A stretch of DNA of 64,000 nucleotides from Arthrobacter sp. fls2-241-R2A-200 (GCF_030209745.1 NZ_JARVRJ010000004.1:124001-188000), one strand, 5' to 3'; counted from the stretch's first letter, positions 34,904-44,081 are shown. Translations and numbers: made by a program. Notes: a model not told the origin generated them from the sequence alone.

Positions 34904-35446
34904 TCATGCTCGTCGGCGGCCGACCCATGCCAGATGCCGGTCTGCCACCACACTCCCACACAGTCGACGGCCGCGCAGGATGCCCACACGGGTGCGCCCT
35001 TCGACAAGCTGAAGACTGAAATCTCCCGGGTTGACTAGGTCCCGGTCCAGCACGATCGGCCACCGCTTCCAGGTGCCGTGGACTTCCCAACAGAGCCCCA
35101 CACCCATGTGTACGCCGTACCTGCGAACGGCGACCCAGTGGTCCGGATTCTCTGCGAAATCCTCTATGGCTCCTCGGTCGGACGGTCCTGTCGGCATCAC
35201 CATGAAATCGTCGACGGGCAATACTTCGACCTGCCAATCGATCTGGGCGAGATCGACCTCCCCGTAGTCATTCAGGAACGAGACATTCTCGGCGTGGTCA
35301 AATACCCATTGCTCCAGAACATCATCCGGCCAACCAAGCTGGTGGACCCTCTCCAGCTGCCGGAACTCGGCGAATCCGTACCCGCTCTCACGGCATTGCC
35401 GGGCGAGCTGAGAGAAATCACCTAGGCGCATGCGGCGATCGTTCAT
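34904..35446 (-). CDS. Hypothetical protein upstream of the Mrr-like gene
   Basis: This 180-aa soluble protein has no recognised domain. Its C-terminal part, FSLQLVEGRTRVGILRGRRL, resembles the D/E-G-x-x-R-x-x-x-L strand-helix of ParB/Srx-like folds, but that is weak evidence. GGAG lies 5 bp before the start at 35446. The gene runs in the same direction as the large Mrr-like gene, 88 bp upstream of it, so they may work together. Confidence 0.5.
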   Translation of the reverse strand: MNDRRMRLGDFSQLARQCRESGYGFAEFRQLERVHQLGWPDDVLEQWVFDHAENVSFLNDYGEVDLAQIDWQVEVLPVDDFMVMPTGPSDRGAIEDFAENPDHWVAVRRYGVHMGVGLCWEVHGTWKRWPIVLDRDLVNPGDFSLQLVEGRTRVGILRGRRLCGSVVADRHLAWVGRRRA

Positions 35447-35475
35447 ATGGCTCCGTGCACATCAGGAGTCCAGCT

Positions 35476-35850
35476 GTGAACATCACCGCTCAGGGCATTC
35501 GCAGTGCCTCGGCTCATTTGGTGCAGCGCGGAGCGTTGTCCGTCGCCGACTATCGTCGTCATGTGGAGGTTCTCCTGGATCTTGAGTGCACGCTTCGAAT
35601 GTGGTCAGCAATTGCTATAAAGATACTGTCCGGCACCGACACAGCATGCGAACCTTGGTGCTACCGACTCGGAGACCGCAACGCATGGCGTAGAAGGCGA
35701 CAGCGGAAGATGCTCCGACGGCGAGGCGGCCACCTGACTCAAGCAGGCTTGAACCGGGAGGCAACCGTCTCACGCATCCTCGCCACGTCAACGTCGCCGG
35801 CGGGCTCTTCTACAAGCACTTTGGCCAGCCGTTTCGGCCAGAGTACATGA
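35476..35850 (+). CDS. Possible small gene or remnant
   Basis: A GTG at 35476 has AGGAG placed 7 bp upstream. The first 40 codons (for example GALSVADYRRHVEVLLDLEC) look protein-like. The later part is Arg/Ser-rich, overlaps the NERD gene on the other strand and looks non-coding. It is either a short real gene with a degraded end or a remnant of a longer one. It is the only content I can propose for the 35447-35738 interval. Confidence 0.28.
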   Translation: MNITAQGIRSASAHLVQRGALSVADYRRHVEVLLDLECTLRMWSAIAIKILSGTDTACEPWCYRLGDRNAWRRRRQRKMLRRRGGHLTQAGLNREATVSRILATSTSPAGSSTSTLASRFGQST

Positions 35851-36557
35851 ATGCCATGGGTCGAGAATGCGCCCCCGATCAAGGGCCAGTCGGCTTCAAC
35901 AAAGCACAGCGCCCCGGTGACCGGAACATCCCCAATAAGGTCTCGCACGACGTCGATCTGTTTGAGCACCCCATCGACCAGCTTCGTGCAATCCCGTCGG
36001 CCGACGAGGAGTTTCTCGACGCGGGGGCGAAAGATGCCACCCTCGACCTTCAGTTCAGGCCGTCCCTTGTACCGTTTGGCGTCAATGACCCAGATTCCAC
36101 TGGGAGTGATGGCTATGTGGTCGATGTTGGCCTTCGATCCGGGGATGCGTCGGTCGTGAAGGACGGCCAGGCCATCAGCGGCCAGGGCATCCAGCCGAGC
36201 GCCGAGGCGTTCCTCGCCAATCGCGCCTCGATCCCAGGACTTGGTGCTTTGGCGTTCGTCAGAGAGGGTGACTGCGATGCCGCCGAATGGACCCCACTTC
36301 TCGCGGAGCTTTTCCTCGTCTTTCGCTTTGCGACGCTCATACTCGCGTCGGGCTGACGAGCCAGCTACTCCGGATACAGCCGACAACGACACATCACCAA
36401 GTCGTTCCAGGTCGGGGGTTGTTTCCGGGGTCTCGGTGGCACACTCCAAGCATCGGACGGTCTTCGTCTCGCTCTCGTAGATCGCTTCCGTCCCGGCCGG
36501 AAGAGATGCACCGCACAGCCGACACGCTCCGGCGTACCGGAGCCTCATCTTCTTCAT
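35739..36557 (-). CDS. NERD-domain protein with N-terminal zinc ribbon
   Basis: This 272-aa protein combines two recognisable parts. Residues 1-45 hold a treble-clef-like zinc ribbon (C-R-L-C-G ... V-R-C-L-E-C). Residues 110-240 hold a NERD nuclease-related domain: GAIGEERLGARLD, VLHDRRIPGS, NIDHIAITPSGIWVIDAKRY with D ... D-A-K as the catalytic pair. NERD domains belong to the restriction-endonuclease fold and probably cleave or bind nucleic acid. Helices link the parts. The start at 36557 or three codons later has only a weak ribosome-binding site. Confidence 0.75.
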   Translation of the reverse strand: MKKMRLRYAGACRLCGASLPAGTEAIYESETKTVRCLECATETPETTPDLERLGDVSLSAVSGVAGSSARREYERRKAKDEEKLREKWGPFGGIAVTLSDERQSTKSWDRGAIGEERLGARLDALAADGLAVLHDRRIPGSKANIDHIAITPSGIWVIDAKRYKGRPELKVEGGIFRPRVEKLLVGRRDCTKLVDGVLKQIDVVRDLIGDVPVTGALCFVEADWPLIGGAFSTHGIHVLWPKRLAKVLVEEPAGDVDVARMRETVASRFKPA

Positions 36558-36756
36558 GAGGACACAGGGTGGAGCATCGACACGGACTCAATCTGCTTGT
36601 AGATCACGGCGGTTAAACCGCGGATACGTTTACCATGGCTCAATCCTCGCCCACCGCATGTCAATTCCCTGCAACCGTCCCAGGAGCTGAGTGAAAATGT
36701 CGACCGCCGGCCTTCCGGTGAGCTGTAGTGACCTACGATCGAACGCCCGTAGGTCA

Positions 36757-37041
36757 CTATGTCGTCTGCTGGCTGTCTGTATCCGGGAATTCACGGAGTG
36801 TGGCCGCTATGGCCCTGACTGCCGCCGGGTCCTCGGTCCAGTGCCGGGCCGTACGTGTACAGGCGTGGAAGTTTGTCACTTTCGATGCCTTGGCGGCCTC
36901 AGTTAGTTCTGCCCACGCTTCCCGCAGTTCCGCTTGGAGCTCAGGTGACATGGGCGCGCCTGGGACAGGTCCTGCGGCCACGACTGGACCTATGGGTGCC
37001 GCGGTTGCGGCTTTTCGTTGAAAAAGACTTCTAAGACCCAT
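36757..37041 (-). CDS. Small hypothetical protein
   Basis: This 94-aa protein is basic at the N-terminus (MGLRSLFQRK), has a Pro/Ala linker and a helical C-terminus (PELQAELREAWAELTEAAKA). AAGGGGGAA lies upstream of the ATG at 37041, which I prefer over 37080. No family is recognised. A single Cys and no membrane segment are present. Confidence 0.5.
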   Translation of the reverse strand: MGLRSLFQRKAATAAPIGPVVAAGPVPGAPMSPELQAELREAWAELTEAAKASKVTNFHACTRTARHWTEDPAAVRAIAATLREFPDTDSQQTT

Positions 37042-37310
37042 TTCCGTGTTCCCCCTTTTCCCCTCTGCCCAGAGTATCAATGTCCCCTCAAAGCGTCCGG
37101 GACACTACGACCGAGCGCCCAGCCCCATGGCCGGGCAGATAGCAGCAGCCGAACAGACGCGTTATTCCCGTGCGGCGGGCGGCGTTTCCAACGCCGGAAA
37201 CAACCCCGATCCATGCCCCGGACAAAGAGAAGAACGACAACTTGGAACTCGTTTGTTTCACCTCTTAGTCCAGTCGATGTTCCATGCGCGCTGCTGTAGC
37301 GTGGCGTGCT

Positions 37311-37348
37311 GAAGGCCTGCCGGTCCCCCATCGGTGGGCCTTCTTTTC
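37311..37348 (+). terminator. Hairpin followed by T run
   Basis: GAAGGCC (37311-37317) pairs with GGCCTTC (37337-37343) and TTTT follows. No plus-strand gene is visible upstream, and nothing else is recognisable in 37042-37432. It probably belonged to a lost gene. Confidence 0.5.
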
Positions 37349-37432
37349 CCTCACTGCGGGGCACGATGGGCGAATTCTTGGCCGAAGTTGCCCCTGAAGT
37401 GGCTAAGAGACTGACGAAGCAGCCGCTGGATG

Positions 37433-37834
37433 TCAGTCCGCAAGGGTACGGAGCTTGGCGGCGCTGAATTCCTCGTCAGAGAGTGCACCCTTCGCATGGA
37501 GTTCTGCAAGGAGAGCCAGTTCTGCCGCTAAGGACCTTCTGCCCCGCATTTTGCCAAACAACCTCCGATGCCCGCCCGTGCGGGCTCGGGCTGCCGCTGG
37601 TTCCTGCGCCTGCCGTCGTGATGAACCTTTGATGGCAAGTGCGATGAGTAGGGTTATCGCGAGGACGCCTAGCGCGATTCCCAAGGGGGCTCGGAACGGC
37701 TCTGTTGCGTTTGCCACGACGGCCATAACCACCGCAGCAACTGCACACGTCCCAGCTATCCGAAGCCACCCTCGGCTGAGGCTGAACGCAAATATGTATT
37801 GACCTGGTTCGGTCGGTACTGCATGTTGGTTCAT
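37433..37834 (-). CDS. Small membrane protein with SHOCT domain
   Basis: This 133-aa protein has two membrane helices (about residues 22-42 and 48-68), a basic linker, and a C-terminal SHOCT domain: LAAELALLAELHAKGALSDE with the following E-F-x-x-x-K. SHOCT is a short helical pair found at the ends of many membrane proteins and may mediate oligomerisation. No role in the island can be assigned. Confidence 0.7.
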   Translation of the reverse strand: MNQHAVPTEPGQYIFAFSLSRGWLRIAGTCAVAAVVMAVVANATEPFRAPLGIALGVLAITLLIALAIKGSSRRQAQEPAAARARTGGHRRLFGKMRGRRSLAAELALLAELHAKGALSDEEFSAAKLRTLAD

Positions 37835-37859
37835 CTGCCGAGGATAGCCCTACGAATAC

Positions 37860-38003
37860 TCATAGAACATCCCCTGATGTGAACGCGATGAACTGCCGAA
37901 CGCTGAACTCGTCATAGGCGTCCTTGGTCCGCTTCCCGTTCCCATCGGGGGTGTAGTTCTTGCGACCCTTCCCAAAATACGAAGTCAAGATCGCGTCGTT
38001 GTG
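37860..38003 (-). pseudogene. Unidentified C-terminal gene remnant
   Basis: The minus strand reads an open stretch of 47 codons that looks protein-like (AILTSYFGKGRKNYTPDGNG, then RTKDAYDEFSVRQFIAFTSG) and ends at TGA. It is in the same frame as the gene that stops at 38007 and has no ATG or GTG of its own, so it is most simply the tail of a lost gene. Confidence 0.3.
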
Positions 38004-38006
38004 AAT

Positions 38007-38918
38007 TCAAGCGTTGCCTGGGTTGTCGAGTTGCTTGCGCAGCCGCTGGACTTCAGCCTCCGCCGCGGCGAGTCGAGCCTCGATCTTCTCCCGATCGAGG
38101 TTCGTCGACGGACGCGGTGCCGGCGTCGTCCTCGTAACGAGCCAGCCGATCCGCTGATAGCCAGTGATCCGCCGCACCTGCGTACACGTGAAGCAGTCCC
38201 TCTCGGGCTCGGGGCGCGGCCAGCGCAGATCGATCATCTTCCGGATGTGGTCTCGCTCGACACCCTTTTCAGGCCATCCAGGGTTATCCGCTGCCGCCCA
38301 GCTTTCCTCGAAATCACGGCGGATTTCCACGATGCGCTCCTCGGACACCAGCTTGGGCCCGTCCTCGGGCTTCCAATCCACATCAGTGCAGACTTGCTCA
38401 TAGTGCCCGCAGGAGAGCCTGACCCGCCAGAACGCCGACGTGTGTGGCTTGGGTTTCCGGATCTTCGCCCAGTCCTCGGCGTCCATCCAGTCGTATTCCG
38501 GCTCCACAGGGTCCGCCGGGAACTCCGTGACCTTGCGATCGACCCACTCGACGATGTCCCGATACGGCTTCTGAGCAGGTCCGTGGTCAGTCGTACACCA
38601 GAACTCCCCGGAGGGAAGCCTGCACTGACTGATGAGGTCGGGGAAGCGGCGATCGTCCGGATACTTGTCCTCTCCGTGCGTGTTGACCTCGTGCTTACAT
38701 CCGCACTCCAACTCGACGCGCCAGCGAAACATGTTCTTGGCTTCCGGGACGAAGAGCGGCCAGAATACCGGGTCGTAATGCTGACGCAACTGGGCGACAC
38801 CCTCCTCGAACTCCCGGAGGGCCTCCTTCTGAGGCCGCGCCCGCCCAGGTACTCGCTTCAGCAGTCTTGCGGATTCACGTGTCTGGTCATCGACCGGGGC
38901 AGTGTCGGCGGCGCTCAC
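38007..38918 (-). CDS. Cys/His-rich hypothetical protein (intact copy of duplicated locus)
   Basis: This 303-aa protein has two related segments, WRVELECGCKHEVNTHGED and WRVRLSCGHYEQVCTDVDW, each with a C-G-x-H pair, then a C-F-T-C-T-Q motif and a final coiled coil (residues 275-303). The Cys/His pattern suggests zinc binding. A decayed copy at 45421-45975 shares the DNA sequence. It is divergent from the gene at 39101. Function unknown. No homologous system is recognised. Confidence 0.65.
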   Translation of the reverse strand: MSAADTAPVDDQTRESARLLKRVPGRARPQKEALREFEEGVAQLRQHYDPVFWPLFVPEAKNMFRWRVELECGCKHEVNTHGEDKYPDDRRFPDLISQCRLPSGEFWCTTDHGPAQKPYRDIVEWVDRKVTEFPADPVEPEYDWMDAEDWAKIRKPKPHTSAFWRVRLSCGHYEQVCTDVDWKPEDGPKLVSEERIVEIRRDFEESWAAADNPGWPEKGVERDHIRKMIDLRWPRPEPERDCFTCTQVRRITGYQRIGWLVTRTTPAPRPSTNLDREKIEARLAAAEAEVQRLRKQLDNPGNA

Positions 38919-39060
38919 TATTCAATGCTCGTCCACAGCGTCACCCAAGTCTAGGAACAAGCCGGACATCATCCCGAAAACGTAGCTTTGAACAAAAGCC
39001 CGGTCCTGCGCAGTTCCAGCTGATGGTTTCTCGTTCGGCTAATTGTTGGCACCAATCTGC

Positions 39061-39145
39061 TAGGAGACAGCAGCCTGGTGTGGACGGATAATGAGCGGCT
39101 ATGGAACCAAATGCTGAGGTTTCCCGTAGTCCCTGCCCGGGGGAA
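39061..39145. repeat. Repeat shared with 52549-52629
   Basis: About 85 bp around the start of the 39101 gene (from GGAGACAG to GGGGAAGAGTGGGCC) recur near 52549-52629. The middle 40 bases, from TGGACGGATAATGAGCGG onward, are identical in both places. This is the second flank of a duplicated locus whose first flank is the copy at 45421-45975. Confidence 0.8.
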
Positions 39146-40048
39146 GAGTGGGCCTACAGGCAGCGTGACAATGCGCCGTCCGAGCGGGTGCACATCGTGG
39201 CGGTGCATCAGGAGGGTCGAAGATTCCGGGTCGACATCCGTCACATGCACGGCCATCCACCGGGCAGGGAGGAGAACGTCCCTCGCTCGCGGCTCAAGGT
39301 ACCGTGGGAAGACGTAGTCCCGTACGATGCCGCAATGGATGGCTGGAGGCGGCTCAAGGCCGAGGCCATCGACGAACATGAGGCGTCGGCCCTTTGGGCG
39401 GCCCTTGAGCTGGTTGTACCTTCGGAGGTCGCCGAGCTGTCTGTCGCTTCAAGCGACGATTCGTTGACGGTCCACGATCACGTCGCCTTCGAAGCGCTCA
39501 CCGGACAGACCGTGGCTGCCTTCCAAGCCCGATTTTCCTGGCTGGTTCACGACGGCGAGGTGTTCCTATCGCCGCGTGCGGCGCTGGCTGTCGTGGAGCT
39601 GGCCTGTCGCAGGAACCCGGCCCCGGTCCTGGACCTCGTCATGGCCCAGGAAGCGGTGGCTCGAGAAAAATCCAAACGGGGCGGAACAATTGAAAACTGG
39701 GAAACCCGGGAACCGTTAACGACTTCTGCCGAGTTTGAATACGACTATTACCTGCGCCGCCAAAAGCCCGTTCATGAGATCCTCCGCCAATGGTGCGGTT
39801 ACGGCTCGGTGACGGCCCATGAACGGCTCTTGGCTGCAGAAGCGGAAGTCAATCGCCTCGACGTCCTCCTGACATGGGCTGTGGACCACATCCGCAGGAC
39901 TGACAAGGGCACCGCAGAAATGATCGAGAGGGAGCACGAGGAGGACCGCATCACCCCTTACACCATCCGCCCGGTTCCCCAACGTCCGCTGAAACCGCAC
40001 GAAATCCCGCGGATAGAAGTACCCACCCGCCGCGGCTGGTACCGCTGA
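39101..40048 (+). CDS. Hypothetical protein divergent from the Cys/His-rich gene
   Basis: This 315-aa protein has an N-terminal beta-like region (VHIVAVHQEGRRFRVDIRHM), a charged helical middle and a C-terminal segment with PIP-like prolines. No domain or motif is recognised. It starts at ATG 39101 just after the sequence that recurs at 52562, so its 5' end exists in two places. With the divergent gene at 38918 it forms one unit of the duplicated locus. Confidence 0.6.
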   Translation: MEPNAEVSRSPCPGEEWAYRQRDNAPSERVHIVAVHQEGRRFRVDIRHMHGHPPGREENVPRSRLKVPWEDVVPYDAAMDGWRRLKAEAIDEHEASALWAALELVVPSEVAELSVASSDDSLTVHDHVAFEALTGQTVAAFQARFSWLVHDGEVFLSPRAALAVVELACRRNPAPVLDLVMAQEAVAREKSKRGGTIENWETREPLTTSAEFEYDYYLRRQKPVHEILRQWCGYGSVTAHERLLAAEAEVNRLDVLLTWAVDHIRRTDKGTAEMIEREHEEDRITPYTIRPVPQRPLKPHEIPRIEVPTRRGWYR

Positions 40049-40071
40049 CACCTACCCACCGGCTCAAGACC

Positions 40072-40284
40072 TCAGGTCCAACGCCTCCGCGACATAAGCC
40101 ACCTCTCGCACACTTTCACGCATACTCGGTTAAAGACATACCCCCGGCACTGGAGCGTTGTCTGGGAGAGCTTCTCCAGTTTCGCCGGATTGCGGAGCAG
40201 GATCTCCGCCGGACGCCAGGGGTCGAACTTGCCGTCCAACGCCTCCAGCCTGACGATCAGCCGATCGGGACCTCCATCACTTGA
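40072..40284 (-). pseudogene. Unidentified gene remnant
   Basis: A minus-strand open stretch of 71 codons (VRLEALDGKFDPWRPAEILL, then RNPAKLEKLS) looks like a genuine protein tail ending at TGA, with a stop just upstream and no start codon. It fills most of the 320-bp gap before the GHKL gene. No family is recognised. Confidence 0.35.
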
Positions 40285-40368
40285 CTAGCTCTGGCACACC
40301 TCCCCGAAGGTCCCACAACATCGGACATGCAGCCGTGCTACGCGGAGGAGCATGTCGCTGATCGTCGC

Positions 40369-42420
40369 CTAGCTCGACGGCAGGCCGAGCCTATCGAAGA
40401 ACGCCCTGTTCCGCTCTGTGGCCGCATTGACGAGACCGTCGAAGCTGATGACTTCGACGTAGGCCTTGTAGGGCTCGATGTAGCCGAAGTACCCGAGCCC
40501 GTCATGTGTTTTGGTCAGGGTCGACAGCTTGCACATGCGCTCCATCGTCGGCGTCAGGTCGGCGATGACATAGCAGAAAGCCGGCGGCTCCTGCGCGCTC
40601 GACGGGATCGGTCGCCCAGTTGCAGTCGCCGCCTTGCCCTCACGGACGCGCGCGACGTAGTCGAGGCACTGTGCGATGGGGTTCTTATCCTCCGCCGTCG
40701 CATCATTGCGCATGGGACGCTTGAGCTCGACGACGACGATCGACTGCAGCGGCAGCTTCTGTCCTTCGGACGCGAGCACGGGCAAGTCCGGCTCGAGCAC
40801 GCGGGTTGCCAGAATGTCTGGTCTGTTCGTCGAGGCATCGTCCGTGACGGGCATATTCTTGAACGTCTTGTCGGACGCGAGGTAGTCGTGGAAGACGAGC
40901 CGCTCGTCGAGGATCCACAAGTTTGACGCGTCGACCCCGACCTCGTTCGAGTCCTGCCGCATCGGGAAGAGCAGCTCATGGATACGGTCCTCGCGGGCGT
41001 ACTTGCCGTTGCCGTCCGACTCGATGAGTTTCGCGAGGATGTCGAGGGTCGTTCGTCGTCGGGCGACGTAGTTCGCCAGGTCGGACTGGTTGAAATCCTT
41101 CACTGTCACGAGGTACTTGGCGAGGCGCTCGTCGTAATCTTCGGGCTTGTCTCCGCTCGAATCCGCGAATACGGCCTGGCCCTCTGCCAGTAAATCGGTT
41201 TCGATCCTCTGGGCATGCTTGTGCAGCTCCATTTCGAGGTCGGAGTCCTTCATCGACGGGTCCACGACGATCCCGGCTGATTCGATGCGCTTGATGAGCG
41301 GGCGGTACTTCGGCCCCTTGGTGCTCACGTATTGGTGGATCCGCTCCTTGCTCGCGACCCGCGCCGATGCCAGCGGCTCGGTCAGCGCCTTCGAGACCTC
41401 CTGCAGGACGCCTGTACGGATGTCGTCGAGCGTCGGCTCGTCGATCAGGGCGTCGCCCGCCATGCGCTCCGGCAGGTCGAAGTCCGTGCGGTCGGCCCTG
41501 ACGTGGTCGTTGAGGTAGGTCGAGGACAGGTAGCAGACGTAGGTGAACTCGGTTGAGGTGCCGTCTTTCATGCGCGCGTAGAGGCCCGGCAGCTTCCCCG
41601 CGATGCTCTCGTCTTTGACGACCCGGTTCGCGGCGCACCAGTGCAGGCGCGGCGTCGCGTTGCGGGCCGAGGTCTTGAGGCGCAGGTTGAGCATCTCGAA
41701 CGTCTGGCCCTTGACCTCGAACGACGCTGCAGTCTCGGAGTGCCCGAGCTCTTCGACAAAGTCCTTGAGCGAGAACGTCTCATCGTCGTCAGACACGAAC
41801 ACGTCGGGAGCGCCGCCGTCGCGGAGGAAGTACCAGATACAGTGCTCGAAGATTTCGCGCGCGATGGCCTCAACCGTCTTCGCCGCGCTCTGCTGGTACG
41901 GCTTCTTGAAGCCCTCCAGACACACAGAGCTGCCGGCATCGGTCAGTCCGTCGGGCGCGTCGTCGCGCACGACGTCCTGACTGACCGAGAACCTGAACTG
42001 ACGTCCCGCAAGGGTCCCACCCTCGTAATAGGCGCTGCGCACCTCGACGCGATCGAACGCCACCAGCCAGAGCAGCCGGCCCACGCCGCGGCAACCCATA
42101 CCGGCCTTGTAGTCGCTGTCGAGCGTCTCGAAGGACGTCATGTTGTCGGGCGTGAACCCGATGCCGTTGTCCTCGACGCTGAAACCGGTGATGATCTTGA
42201 GCGGTGCGCGGCCGGGAGAGCCCGCGCTAAGGTCGAACGCGCCCTGCCGCTCCCGGTGAATCCGGACGGTGAGACGCCCTCGGCCAGCGGCATCGTCTGG
42301 GAACCGCGCGTCGATCGCCTGGATGCCGTTGACGACCGCCTCGTGCAGCGGGAGCAGCGCATGGGTTTTCGGCAGTGTCGTGTTCCGCACCCGCCCTGCC
42401 AGCGACGTCTTCAGCGCCAT
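40369..42420 (-). CDS. MORC-like GHKL ATPase with C-terminal nuclease-like domain
   Basis: This 683-aa protein opens with a GHKL ATPase domain: HEAVVNGIQAID (N box, Asn31), VEDNGIGFT (G1, 84-88) and GCRGVGRLLW (G2). An S5-like domain and a long middle follow. Near the C-terminus SIVVVELKRPMRND gives an E-L-K signature of a PD-(D/E)XK nuclease. Bacterial MORC-related GHKL ATPases joined to restriction-type nucleases were described as parts of restriction-modification-like defences. No methylase is next to it, so it may act alone or with another island gene. Confidence 0.8.
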   Translation of the reverse strand: MALKTSLAGRVRNTTLPKTHALLPLHEAVVNGIQAIDARFPDDAAGRGRLTVRIHRERQGAFDLSAGSPGRAPLKIITGFSVEDNGIGFTPDNMTSFETLDSDYKAGMGCRGVGRLLWLVAFDRVEVRSAYYEGGTLAGRQFRFSVSQDVVRDDAPDGLTDAGSSVCLEGFKKPYQQSAAKTVEAIAREIFEHCIWYFLRDGGAPDVFVSDDDETFSLKDFVEELGHSETAASFEVKGQTFEMLNLRLKTSARNATPRLHWCAANRVVKDESIAGKLPGLYARMKDGTSTEFTYVCYLSSTYLNDHVRADRTDFDLPERMAGDALIDEPTLDDIRTGVLQEVSKALTEPLASARVASKERIHQYVSTKGPKYRPLIKRIESAGIVVDPSMKDSDLEMELHKHAQRIETDLLAEGQAVFADSSGDKPEDYDERLAKYLVTVKDFNQSDLANYVARRRTTLDILAKLIESDGNGKYAREDRIHELLFPMRQDSNEVGVDASNLWILDERLVFHDYLASDKTFKNMPVTDDASTNRPDILATRVLEPDLPVLASEGQKLPLQSIVVVELKRPMRNDATAEDKNPIAQCLDYVARVREGKAATATGRPIPSSAQEPPAFCYVIADLTPTMERMCKLSTLTKTHDGLGYFGYIEPYKAYVEVISFDGLVNAATERNRAFFDRLGLPSS

Positions 42421-42636
42421 GGTACCTCCTCCATTCGTTCGATGTTATGGACATTAGCCGCGACCACTGACGTTGAAACTGATCATGCCTCGTTCCAGTC
42501 TGACTCAACCACTCGGCCGGCAAAACATGAATGTCAATGGGAAGAGCAGTCGAGCACGGCCACGTCCGGATCCCCAACGTGACGGTCGCGCGCCCTTGGA
42601 TCACCATATGCTCATCGGCCTCCGCTGACGCTCAAG

Positions 42637-42744
42637 CTAGCGATTTTGCTGGCAAACCGGGCAAAAGTGGCTGGAGCGATTCATGAACTTTTCGCGTACG
42701 ATCGGCGTTTCGCATCGCTTGCAGGCGTGCCCAGCGAGCCAATA
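42637..42744 (-). pseudogene. Fpg/Nei DNA glycosylase remnant (C-terminal zinc finger)
   Basis: The minus strand encodes GHACKRCETPIVREKFMNRS followed by S-H-F-C-P-V-C-Q and a stop. This is the C-x2-C-x16-C-x2-C finger of formamidopyrimidine/endonuclease VIII glycosylases. Only about 36 codons remain; no upstream part of the enzyme is present. Confidence 0.75.
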
Positions 42745-43266
42745 GACACTTAGACTTCCGGAAAACCAAACCCAACTTCCCACGTTAAGTGGGCAGCGCT
42801 GGAGCGATGAGCACCACGTGCGAGTGGAGGAAATTCCTGTCGTTACAGTGAACACATCACGCGAATACTTAAGGACATGTCCCCGGGGGTCCATGTGAAG
42901 GGTAGGTTTTACGCTCACTTAGCGAGGAGAAAAGATCCCTGCGAAATCAGCACAAACAGGCCCATCCCAGTGCGATCACCACATACATACTGGTTGGCGA
43001 GCTCGGTTCCCGCGATTGGAAAACTGAGGCGATGTCAGATATCTCGTCCCCTCCCCTGTCACGCACAGCAGGCTCGGCGGATATGGCCGGGCCTTTGGCT
43101 CGAGCTGTCCGTGGGAAGCCCGGCCATGTTCGAGCGCGCTGTGGCTTTCATCGAGGGCATGGGCTGGTCGCTGGTCGCTGGAAGCCCTCGGCCCCGGCGG
43201 CTGGACACAAGGCCCAAAGAACATGACAGTTAGTAGGCTGTTAAAGCTTTCGCTCGCTACGTTGAA
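42745..43266. other. Intergenic stretch, no gene seen
   Basis: This 520-bp stretch has no frame with a supported start or recognisable protein. Open frames in it are short and unlike the surrounding proteins. It contains whatever promoter drives the cyclase genes, but no clear -35/-10 pair was identified. Confidence 0.5.
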
Positions 43267-43992
43267 ATGGGGATCATGACTCGCAAGGATGACTACAGCA
43301 CAGCGGTAGACTCCCTCCTCAAGACCAAGCTGGACACAAGGCGGGGCCAAGTGGTGCCGACCTCAGATTCAATAAATCTGAACAACGGGGGTGTCTGGCT
43401 GAAAGCGGTTTATCTTTACACAGACATGGAAGACTCTTCCGGTTTGGCCAAGAATCACTCCGCTACGACGGCCGCTCAGATCGTGCGTGCTTTCTTGGCT
43501 GCTGTCACGCGAGTAATTCGTGACAACAAAGGTGAGATCCGAAGCTACGACGGAGACCGCGTAATGGCCATTTTCATCGGAGACAACGCCCCGACTGTGG
43601 CTGCAAGGACGGCCCTGGAAATCAAATGGGCAGTGGACGAGATAGTCAGGCCCAGCCTGGCATACCGCCTCAGCGAGTACCTCAAATCAAGTTGGGTGCT
43701 AAGCAGCAGGACCGGAATCGATCTTGGAGATGCGCTCGTTGTGCGTGCTGGCGTTCGCAACAGTAACGACCTGGTTTCCATCGGGGACGCTCCGAACATA
43801 GCCGCGAAGCTAAGTGACCTGCACGGAGCACGCACGACCATCACTGACCGGATGTGGAAAGAGATGGCCTATTCAACGTGTTATAGCAGCGGGGAGGGGA
43901 ATGCTATGTGGAGTCTGGCGTACCCGAAAGATATCGGTGGTGGCCGCGTAGAAGAGATCAGAACGTCTAACTACGGCCTCAAGATTCTCTGA
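43267..43992 (+). CDS. pycC: Pycsar pyrimidine nucleotide cyclase (first paralogue)
   Basis: This 241-aa protein is a class III cyclase of the Pycsar type, which makes cyclic CMP or UMP on infection. Metal-binding Asp residues are kept: Asp53 in YLYTDMEDSSG and Asp97 in RSYDGDRVMAIF. SIGDAPNIAAKLSD holds the conserved Asn (177) and, where adenylyl cyclases have Arg, Lys181. Length and single-domain build match PycC. The start is ATG 43267 or 43276, neither with a strong ribosome-binding site. It is 89 bp from a second cyclase gene and in the same operon. Confidence 0.85.
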   Translation: MGIMTRKDDYSTAVDSLLKTKLDTRRGQVVPTSDSINLNNGGVWLKAVYLYTDMEDSSGLAKNHSATTAAQIVRAFLAAVTRVIRDNKGEIRSYDGDRVMAIFIGDNAPTVAARTALEIKWAVDEIVRPSLAYRLSEYLKSSWVLSSRTGIDLGDALVVRAGVRNSNDLVSIGDAPNIAAKLSDLHGARTTITDRMWKEMAYSTCYSSGEGNAMWSLAYPKDIGGGRVEEIRTSNYGLKIL

Positions 43993-44081
43993 CCGCCCGG
44001 GAATGAATCAAAGTCGCCGGTTAGTGTCAGCCCCTCCCCATAGGCTTGGATCCATTACTAGATAGCGAAGCAAGGAGAAGC

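Noticed and set aside
42877..43233. 118-codon plus-strand frame before the cyclase
   Set aside because: No ribosome-binding site, Arg/Pro-rich and no domain; it is more likely intergenic.
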